From an uncultured Lachnospiraceae bacterium (GTDB lineage: Bacteria; Bacillota; Clostridia; Lachnospirales; Lachnospiraceae), in assembly GCA_934408585.1 (NCBI GenBank), contig CAKRVA010000019.1:1-30240 (forward strand): a stretch of 30,240 nucleotides of DNA. Direction: 5' to 3'. The position numbers were made by a program, and so were the translations under genes. The stretch's first letter is position 1; the number at the start of each line of letters is the position of its first letter. Positions 25,705 to 30,240 of this stretch are shown here, piece after piece. Under the pieces are notes generated by a model that saw nothing but the letters and a program-made list of their open reading frames with translations, had not been told where the DNA came from and did not search any database.

Positions 25705-26502
25705 TCAGTATTTGGGCTTCACATCGAAGAATTGGGAAATGGTTGATTCTATCTGCTTTTGCGTGAGAGGATGATTCTTGCTTTCATAAGTACAAATCAG
25801 ATGGATTCCGGGCAGGATACCATTGGAAGTATAGCTTTGGATCTTGGAAATATAATTACGACAGTAAACAGGGTCGTCCATCATACCAAAATGTTCCCAA
25901 TAATATTGCATGCCGGTAGAGGGATGCTTAATTGTAAAATCAGGGTAAGCAGGAAGGTTTCCAAGAAGGAGAAGGCTTTCATAGCGAAAGGGAATTCGAC
26001 AGTGATACAGGCAATTACAAATCATGACTTCCGATTTTGAGCGCACCAGATGTCCTGATAAGGTTTTATGGGTAAGATGCTCGCTATGCTTGGTATTTTT
26101 CTCATAAGGTCCGTCCATCCATTTTTTGAATTCAGAAACTTCAGGAGCAAATAACGGAGCAAGCAGGTTGTAATAGGTGGAAGATTCTTCGAGTAGCTTT
26201 TCATGTGGTGGTACGCCACAGGAATGATGTTTGAGATAGGCATTCAAAGCAGTTGTTTCATGAAGCAGATGCTTCCTGAGAGCAAGATAATATTTCTTTT
26301 GAGCAAGTTGCTGAGCAAGCACTTGCTCTTTTTTTGACAGATAGATGTTGGAGTGTCCATCGCTGCGATACCATTTGACGTATTTGCCATTATGGACGCT
26401 GATAAGCTTCCCGTCCGGCAGTTTTGCGATTTTCTTTTCCAGGGAAGTGATTTGCTGGACCAGTCGCTGCTGCTCCTCAACAATTTGATGATAGATATTC
26501 AT
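25705..26502 (-). CDS. PD-(D/E)XK nuclease-like protein of unknown role
   Basis: 265 aa. N-terminal residues 5-30 and 56-75 look helical or coiled (EEQQRLVQQITSLEKKIAKL). The C-terminal third has the spacing of a PD-(D/E)XK nuclease core: RSKSEVMI (E158), PAYPDFTI (D188) and YYWEHFG (E203, with H in the usual Lys position), then a helix with KIQSYTSNGI and a closing strand IHLICTYES. The catalytic assignment is an inference from this pattern. GGAGGTA lies 5 nt before the ATG (plus-strand 26508-26514). It stands alone, convergent with the RND gene, with no methylase, helicase or phage gene nearby. Confidence 0.7.
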   Translation of the reverse strand: MNIYHQIVEEQQRLVQQITSLEKKIAKLPDGKLISVHNGKYVKWYRSDGHSNIYLSKKEQVLAQQLAQKKYYLALRKHLLHETTALNAYLKHHSCGVPPHEKLLEESSTYYNLLAPLFAPEVSEFKKWMDGPYEKNTKHSEHLTHKTLSGHLVRSKSEVMICNCLYHCRIPFRYESLLLLGNLPAYPDFTIKHPSTGMQYYWEHFGMMDDPVYCRNYISKIQSYTSNGILPGIHLICTYESKNHPLTQKQIESTISQFFDVKPKY

Positions 26503-26558
26503 ATTTTACCTCCATATGAAATTGAAATGAATTGATAGATAACAAGAAATCTTAAAGA

Positions 26559-26589
26559 ATTATAGGAAATCTTAGAGATTTTAAGCCAA
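26559..26589 (-). promoter_or_regulatory. Possible promoter of the PD-(D/E)XK-like gene
   Basis: On the minus strand TATAAT (26559-26564) is preceded by TTGGCT (26584-26589) with a 19-bp spacer, longer than ideal. It lies about 55 bp before the start codon. The rest of 26503-26660 is AT-rich with small repeats of GAAATCTTA and shows no gene. Confidence 0.4.
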
Positions 26590-26674
26590 TCATACAGGAA
26601 ATGAAAAGAGATTGCAAGAGATTTTAGGACAAAGTAAGCAACTTTGTAATATTTGTGGGTGTTCTATGGTTCGA

Positions 26675-26800
26675 TTTTCTATATAGAAAAATTGACGTCG
26701 GAAATATCCCAATAGCCTGATGCATACATAGCGCAGGTGTTTTCTATATGCGGAAATTCATGTCGAAAACATCCCAATAAGCTGACGCATAGTGCAGGCG
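26675..26800. repeat. Outer units of the TTTTCTATAT repeat family
   Basis: Two units, at 26675 and 26740, each begin with TTTTCTATAT and continue with a diverged copy of the unit found in the large duplication that follows. The first core is a perfect 16-bp palindrome, TTTTCTATATAGAAAA (26675-26690). They are 65 and 61 bp from the next unit. Confidence 0.7.
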
Positions 26801-27158
26801 TTTTCTATATGCGAAAATTCATGTCAGAAATATCCCAACAAGCTGATGCATAGCGTGTACGTTTTCTATATGCGAAAATCGATGTCGAAAATATCCCAAC
26901 AAGTCAGAATCAGCGGTGCAAATTTTCTATATGGAAAAATACATATGCTTATATATCCAAAAATTCGGAGCTAGTTTATATATGGAGAAATTCGAATTGA
27001 AAATGTCCAAAGTAGCGCTGAAAATTTTCTATATAAGAAAAAAGTCAGTTTTAACATCCCAAACGTTTCTATATAGGAAAAAAGATACGCTCAAATGTCC
27101 AAAAAAGTCCTGAAAATGGGATATAAAGGAGGCATATTTCTACATATAGAAAATGCCA

Positions 27159-27305
27159 ATGAATTGCAATATGATTCCTATGAATTACAGTGTGAGCTAC
27201 ATGAATTGCAGGGTGTGCGTCATGATTGACAGGGGAAATAACATGAATGACAGTGCGAACTCCATGAATGATAGCACTAGTTCCATGAATCACATCATGA
27301 GTCCC
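27159..27305 (+). repeat. Seven 21-bp tandem repeats (ATGAATGACAGTGCGAACTCC-like)
   Basis: Seven units with an exact 21-bp period, most starting ATGAATxxCA. Read on the plus strand they give heptads such as MNDSANS and MNDSTSS within an open frame from 27153 to 27359. The only ribosome-binding-like sequence (AAAGGAGG near 27125-27132) is about 20 nt from that ATG, too far to support translation. Confidence 0.7.
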
Positions 27306-27700
27306 ACCAACAATCAAAACAAGCTATTGAGGAAGAATGTGGATTTTCTATATGTGTAAATATGTGTTAGAAATATCCCAACAAGCTGATGTATAGCATG
27401 TACGTTTTCTATATACAAAAATTCATGCCAAAAATATCCCAACAAGCCAGAATCAGCGGTGCAAATTTTCTATATGGAAAAATTCATATGCTTATATATC
27501 CAAAAATTCGGAGCTGGTTTCTATATGGAGAAATTCGAATTGAAAATGTCCAAAGTAGCACTGAAAATTTTCTATATAAGAAAAAAGTCAGTTCCAATAT
27601 CCCAAACGTTTCTATATGGGGAAAAGATATGCTCAAATGTCCAAAAAAGTCCTAAAAATGGGATGTAAAGAAGGTGAATTTTTGCATATAGAAAATGGCA

Positions 27701-27869
27701 ATGAAATGCAGTATGATCCCTATGAATGACAGTGCGAGCACCATGAATCACAATGCGGTTCCCATCAGTTATAGTACAAGCTCCCATTAACAACAGTGGT
27801 TACCCTATGAAAGACAGTATAAACCCATGAATGACAGTACAAGCCCCATCAATCACAACACAAGTTTCC
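27701..27869 (+). repeat. Eight degraded 21-bp tandem repeats (second cluster)
   Basis: This is the counterpart of the 27159-27305 cluster in the second 543-bp copy. Unit lengths are 21, 21, 21, 21, 22, 20, 21 and 22 bp, with a TAA inside one unit, so no frame survives. This argues that the sequence is maintained as DNA or RNA, or is decaying, rather than encoding protein. Confidence 0.7.
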
Positions 27870-27900
27870 ATTAAGCAAAATATAAGTCACCATCAAAGCT

Positions 27901-28401
27901 TCATGGCTCAAGGAAGATGCCAATATTTGGTGGATAATAAGTAAATAGAAAAAAGCAAATCATAGTGCCAAAAACAAGTAGTTTCAACCAAAATGTATAG
28001 GGAGTCCATGTACAGGAGATGGTCACTCGATGAATTGCAAGAAAACCAAGCAGCACACAGAGAATAAAGGTAGCAATGTCCAGAAAAGTATAGTTTTTTC
28101 CAAGGACTCCGGAATAGCTGTAGAAGATTATCGGAATCAGGTAAGTGGATAAAAGAATACCAACGAGCAGGGCAGAAGTAATACATGGATATTCTTCCTT
28201 CAGCTTATAATTCATAAAAATTGCGAAAAGAAGCATTGGGAAAAAGCTTAATTTCATATGCTCCCAGACAGATTCATTGACGGGAGAAAAATACCCCACA
28301 ATCTTATTGTTGCCGGACCATTCGTAAACAAAATGCAGAAGACTTCCAGCAAGCGCCACAAGGAAAAATCCAATTAAAGTATAACGGTTTAATCTATTCA
28401 T
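27901..28401 (-). CDS. Small integral membrane protein, DUF6512-like
   Basis: 166 aa with about five hydrophobic segments: 8-24, 50-63, 75-95, 105-123 and 137-155. The soluble-looking motif LLHFVYEWSGNNKIVGYFSPVNESVWEHMKL, here given by its key residues HFVYEWSG (23-30) and NESVWEHMKL (42-51), resembles the family annotated DUF6512; that name is from memory and tentative. No function is known to me. The ATG has no strong ribosome binding site (an AT-rich leader only), and the upstream micro-peptide terminator isolates it, so it may be weakly expressed or leaderless. Confidence 0.75.
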   Translation of the reverse strand: MNRLNRYTLIGFFLVALAGSLLHFVYEWSGNNKIVGYFSPVNESVWEHMKLSFFPMLLFAIFMNYKLKEEYPCITSALLVGILLSTYLIPIIFYSYSGVLGKNYTFLDIATFILCVLLGFLAIHRVTISCTWTPYTFWLKLLVFGTMICFFLFTYYPPNIGIFLEP

Positions 28402-28443
28402 ACTAATAAATTATGAAATAATAAGAAAAATATGCAAAAGAAT

Positions 28444-28472
28444 AAAAAAATTGCCCCGACATAAGTCGGGGC
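28444..28472 (-). terminator. Rho-independent terminator of the micro-peptide gene
   Basis: GCCCCGAC (28453-28460) and GTCGGGGC (28465-28472) form a perfect 8-bp GC-rich stem with a 4-nt loop. On the minus strand it is followed by AA and seven T residues. It starts 7 bp after the stop codon of the 23-aa reading frame, so the transcript is a very short monocistronic mRNA. Confidence 0.9.
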
Positions 28473-28479
28473 AGAATAA

Positions 28480-28551
28480 TTAGCAACCGAAGTTAAAATA
28501 ATTGCAAAGAGTATTAAATAACTCGGAACAGCTATTGAAAATATAACACAT
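28480..28551 (-). CDS. 23-aa four-cysteine micro-peptide
   Basis: The frame begins MCYIFNSC and ends NYFNFGC; cysteines are at 2, 8, 16 and 23, the last being the C-terminal residue. Hydrophobic and aromatic residues dominate (I, F, L, Y) with one Glu and no Lys or Arg. There is no leader-peptide cleavage motif or signal peptide. Support for translation is unusual for so short a frame: TAAGGAGG at 28560-28567 with 8-nt spacing, a consensus promoter just upstream, and a terminator just downstream. It could be a secreted or modified peptide, a membrane-active peptide, a metal-binding peptide, or a regulatory leader ORF; no radical SAM enzyme or ABC exporter is nearby in the window. Confidence 0.7.
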   Translation of the reverse strand: MCYIFNSCSELFNTLCNYFNFGC

Positions 28552-28572
28552 AGTTTCGTCCTCCTTATTTTT

Positions 28573-28597
28573 TATTTGTCTTAGCTAAGCACAAATA
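28573..28597. promoter_or_regulatory. Inverted repeat at the micro-peptide transcription start, candidate operator
   Basis: TATTTGTCTTAG faces CTAAGCACAAATA with a single-base bulge, nearly perfect dyad symmetry over 25 bp. It lies directly downstream of the -10 and covers the expected +1, a typical repressor position. Confidence 0.5.
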
Positions 28598-28598
28598 A

Positions 28599-28627
28599 AT
28601 TGTAACAATTTCGTAACATTTAATCAA
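28599..28627 (-). promoter_or_regulatory. Sigma-A-type promoter of the micro-peptide gene
   Basis: On the minus strand TTGATT (28622-28627) and TACAAT (28599-28604) are separated by exactly 17 bp, with a TGT extension before the -10. The start codon lies about 48 bp downstream. Confidence 0.75.
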
Positions 28628-28634
28628 TAGGAGA

Positions 28635-28664
28635 AAAATGGAAATTAATTTAAAATTCCATTTT
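28635..28664. promoter_or_regulatory. Inverted repeat upstream of the -35, candidate activator site
   Basis: AAAATGGAA (28635-28643) and TTCCATTTT (28656-28664) form a perfect 9-bp inverted repeat with a 12-bp AT spacer, ending 7 bp upstream of the -35 of the micro-peptide promoter. Confidence 0.45.
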
Positions 28665-28761
28665 GCATTTTGTTTTGCATTCGTGTTGCAAACATATCGA
28701 TTTTAATGAATTTTATTATAAAATTACGCACTTTAGTTTATAAAATAACAACTATGAAAAC

Positions 28762-28805
28762 AAAGAAAAACCAGTAAATACACGGTTTTCGCATGTTTAC
28801 TGGTT
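28762..28805 (-). terminator. Terminator of tRNA-Thr
   Basis: AACCAGTAAA (28769-28778) pairs perfectly with TTTACTGGTT (28796-28805). On the minus strand the stem is followed by TTTCTTT. A run of six T residues also directly follows the tRNA 3' end. The region 28665-28761 to its left is AT-rich with repeats of TTTTGCAT and no visible gene. Confidence 0.75.
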
Positions 28806-28817
28806 AAAATTAAAAAA

Positions 28818-28889
28818 GCTGATGACGGGAATCGAACCCGTGACCTCCGCCTTACCAAGGCGACGCTCTACCGACTGAGCCACATCAGC
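28818..28889 (-). tRNA. tRNA-Thr (anticodon GGT)
   Basis: The minus strand folds into a 72-nt cloverleaf: acceptor GCTGATG/CATCAGC, D-arm GCTC/GAGC, anticodon stem TCGCC/GGCGG with loop TTGGTAA (anticodon GGT, reading ACC and ACU threonine codons), and T-arm ACGGG/CCCGT with TTCGATT. The 3' CCA is not encoded. Confidence 0.96.
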
Positions 28890-28911
28890 AATGATTGAAT
28901 CACCGTTGATT

Positions 28912-28941
28912 ATTCTATCACAGTATAAATTATTTTGTCAA
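28912..28941 (-). promoter_or_regulatory. Promoter of tRNA-Thr
   Basis: On the minus strand a perfect TTGACA (28936-28941) and TAGAAT (28912-28917), with a TGA extension before the -10, are separated by 18 bp. The -10 lies 22 bp before the tRNA 5' end. Confidence 0.8.
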
Positions 28942-28973
28942 TTCAAATATTACGTTATATGAAAATATTATGT

Positions 28974-29085
28974 TATGCGACAAATATTATATGATAAGCA
29001 AGTATGATATAATACAATCAAGATAGTGCTATGCAATAAATAATATATGCAACAAATGATATATGAAACAAATAATAGATTAACA
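28974..29085. repeat. AT-rich degenerate repeats with an extended -10 upstream of the C39-like gene
   Basis: Four imperfect copies of TATGCAACAAATxATATA lie near 28976, 29032, 29048 and 29066. Between them TG-A-TATAAT (29005-29013) is a good extended -10 on the plus strand that could drive the gene at 29170, although the leader would be about 150 nt and no -35 is clear. No gene is visible in 28942-29169. Confidence 0.45.
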
Positions 29086-29169
29086 AGCAAAGATGATTTA
29101 ATCCAATAGGATGATATGAACGAAATCTCGGAATTTTAGAAGCAAAGAAGCGCAGGGAAAGGAAATGAT

Positions 29170-30003
29170 ATGCAGGAAATAGTAGGAATAAAGGAAGACT
29201 ATATTGCAGTCATAGAAGAAAATGGTATTACGTATGGTGGAAATCAAGGATTTTTTGGTGAGCTTTCGGATGCGTTAAGCAGGAGAAAAGAGCAGAATGG
29301 GTGTGGAATGGTTGCCCTCACAGACATTTTCCTGTATCTTATGAGCAACCCAAATTCCGCGGCAGTCATGCATGCCGCCACTAGCCAGAACCCTGCACCA
29401 GCTATGCCCGCCATCCGCCTAAACCCTGCACCGGTCGTGCCTGCCGCAAATAACAACAAAGTCGCAAAAATCATGTCCGCTGCCCATACATCCGCCAGAT
29501 ATAGCACGAAAACATTTGCAAATCGGGCATCGTATCGGGAATGTTTTGACCAAATGTGTAAGGAAACCGGATGGCATCCCGGAAAATACGGGATGAGTAG
29601 TTGGATGCTGGTGAGGAGATTTAATCATATGTGTAGGAAGAGCGGAATGCACCTGCATGCGAGATGGGGATGGAAGTGTACAAAAATTGTAGAGCGTACA
29701 AGGAGGATGTTGGAGCAGGATATGCCGGTAATTCTATGTATTCCGATGATGGTTTTGCCGTGGCAGAGGAAGCACCAGATGAACTTGTATCAATACGAGA
29801 ACGGACAAATGCGTGTCAGAACAGCAACACAGGGACATTATGTGATGATTACCGGAATTGTGGAAGAGAAGGGAGAATACTATTTTCGCATTTCCTCATG
29901 GGGCAAGATGTTTTATCTGCCAATTGGGGAATACTTGAAATTTGTCGAAGAACACTTCCTTGGAAATATTCTGGGAAATGTCATGGATATTAGACGAAGG
30001 TAA
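29170..30003 (+). CDS. Papain-like (peptidase C39-like) protein with Ala/Pro-rich insertion
   Basis: 277 aa, no signal peptide. NGCGMVALTDIFLYLM (43-58) looks like the Cys helix of C39/papain-like folds (C45). QGHYVMITGI (221-230) looks like the His strand (H223). FRISSWGKMFYLPIGEYL (239-256) looks like the terminal strand that in relatives carries D/N-xWG (here S243 W244 G245). A Cys/His/polar triad is therefore plausible but not proven. Residues about 61-110 are an Ala/Pro/Asn-rich insertion just after the Cys helix, containing two NPAP motifs and a GC-richer base composition than the flanks. AGGGAAAGGAAA precedes the ATG. It stands alone; whether it is a protease, a bacteriocin-processing domain or an inactive fold is open. 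Confidence 0.7.
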   Translation: MQEIVGIKEDYIAVIEENGITYGGNQGFFGELSDALSRRKEQNGCGMVALTDIFLYLMSNPNSAAVMHAATSQNPAPAMPAIRLNPAPVVPAANNNKVAKIMSAAHTSARYSTKTFANRASYRECFDQMCKETGWHPGKYGMSSWMLVRRFNHMCRKSGMHLHARWGWKCTKIVERTRRMLEQDMPVILCIPMMVLPWQRKHQMNLYQYENGQMRVRTATQGHYVMITGIVEEKGEYYFRISSWGKMFYLPIGEYLKFVEEHFLGNILGNVMDIRRR

Positions 30004-30043
30004 AAAATTCTTCTGGGAAATGTCATGAATATTAGAATAAAGG
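29969..30043 (+). repeat. Direct repeat duplicating the 3' end of the C39-like gene
   Basis: The last coding bases (from TTCTGGGAAATGTCATGGAT) recur 42 bp downstream in 30011-30043, after the stop codon, with a few changes (CATGAATATTAGAATAAAGG). It is a small tandem duplication that left a non-coding relic of the C-terminus. Confidence 0.75.
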
Positions 30044-30100
30044 AAAAACACTATTGTATATAAAGAAACTAAATCAGAAAAGGAACATATCTCTTAATAT

Positions 30101-30146
30101 AAAAATAAGGTGAAGAATGACGCCAATCATTCTTCACCTTATTTTT
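30101..30146. terminator. Bidirectional rho-independent terminator
   Basis: A perfect 20-bp stem (30101-30120 with 30127-30146) around a 6-nt loop CGCCAA. It starts with AAAAA and ends with TTTTT, so it works on both strands. It separates the C39-like gene from the convergent partial gene. Confidence 0.92.
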
Positions 30147-30147
30147 G

Positions 30148-30240
30148 CTATAAGACGGTTATAGTTAATCCAAGCTTGGCGGCAACTCCATAGAAGCCAT
30201 ACATGGTGTCGGTATCTGTCAGAACCGGAGTGTAATCGGT
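30148..30240 (-). CDS. 3' end of an unidentified gene
   Basis: Thirty sense codons and a TAG on the minus strand; the gene begins beyond the right edge. The visible C-terminus reads ...DTMYGFYGVAAKLGLTITVL. Codon use looks like that of the neighbours, and the stop abuts the bidirectional terminator, both of which support a real gene. I do not recognise the family. Confidence 0.6.
   Translation of the reverse strand, partial: TDYTPVLTDTDTMYGFYGVAAKLGLTITVL

Larger units (their letters stand above)
26801..27886. repeat. Two-copy 543-bp tandem repeat, non-coding
   Basis: Copy 1 spans about 26801-27343 and copy 2 about 27344-27886. Landmarks keep an offset of 542-543 bp (TTTTCTATAT at 26862 and 27405; at 26923 and 27466; at 27026 and 27568). 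Each copy has two parts: several units starting TTTTCTATAT, at an exact 61-bp period in its left part (26740, 26801, 26862, 26923), then a run of 21-bp units. The copies differ by scattered substitutions and small indels. A 61-bp period shifts reading frame at each unit, so the short open frames here are not convincing genes. A transcribed RNA or DNA-structural role is possible, not shown. Confidence 0.8.

Noticed and set aside
26792..27668. Short proteins of 60-88 aa within the 543-bp repeat (for example 26792-26974, 26916-27113, 27389-27655, 27459-27668)
   Set aside because: They overlap each other in different frames, the 61-bp period changes frame from unit to unit, and none has a well-spaced ribosome binding site.
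26660..27890. CRISPR array
   Set aside because: Repeats are regularly spaced in part, but the sequences between the TTTTCTATAT cores are themselves repeated copies rather than unique spacers, unit lengths drift (40-65 bp), and no cas gene is present.
1..30240. Mobile element or prophage as the source of the array or repeats
   Set aside because: No transposase, integrase, terminal inverted repeats or phage structural genes were seen; the tRNA-Thr gene has no visible direct repeat of its 3' end nearby.

Overview
The window looks like chromosomal DNA of a low-GC, Gram-positive, spore-forming gut Clostridia, most likely Lachnospiraceae. The evidence is strong GGAGG-type ribosome binding sites, AT-rich intergenic DNA, a sporulation sigma factor (SigH) in a conserved neighbourhood, BspA-type leucine-rich-repeat surface proteins, and a Firmicutes-style RND exporter with an inserted coiled coil. 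The species is not identifiable by eye.

Left third (1-12110): a tandem array of one partial and eleven complete paralogous genes, all on the plus strand, each about 350-367 aa. Each has a short basic N-terminus, one membrane anchor and a BspA-like (LRR_5) ectodomain. Two subfamilies, A (starts MNxIYFKDKYLKD) and B (starts MNxNxxxK), alternate as (B)-A-A-B-B-A-A-B-B-A-B-B, giving a higher-order unit of about 4.4 kb. Copies share long identical blocks in mosaic patterns. The C-terminal tail of each gene predicts which subfamily follows it (11 of 11), which places recombination joints in a conserved 3' block. The last gene ends tail-to-tail on a minus-strand DHH phosphoesterase, sharing one TTAA.

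Centre (12107-21346): a DHH/DHHA1 phosphoesterase diverges from an EAL-domain c-di-GMP phosphodiesterase with a degenerate GGDEF. Then follow ispF, cysE, cysS, mrnC, rlmB, a membrane-anchored SGNH hydrolase with an Asn/Ser repeat linker, and sigH, ended by a strong terminator. This matches the Bacillus ispF-gltX-cysE-cysS-mrnC-rlmB-yacP-sigH order, but gltX is absent and the SGNH hydrolase sits where yacP would be. Overlaps and short gaps suggest co-transcription.

Right third (21407-30240): a large RND-family transporter; a convergent PD-(D/E)XK-like protein of unknown role; a 1.1-kb non-coding tandem duplication (2 x 543 bp) built from 61-bp and 21-bp repeats; a small membrane protein; a complete promoter/peptide/terminator cassette for a 23-aa four-cysteine peptide; tRNA-Thr(GGT); a papain-like (C39-like) protein with an Ala/Pro-rich insertion; a perfect 20-bp-stem bidirectional terminator; and the 3' end of one more minus-strand gene.

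The two best candidates for something undescribed are the self-shuffling A/B LRR array and the four-cysteine micro-peptide cassette at 28444-28664. No transposase, integrase, phage gene or CRISPR array was found.
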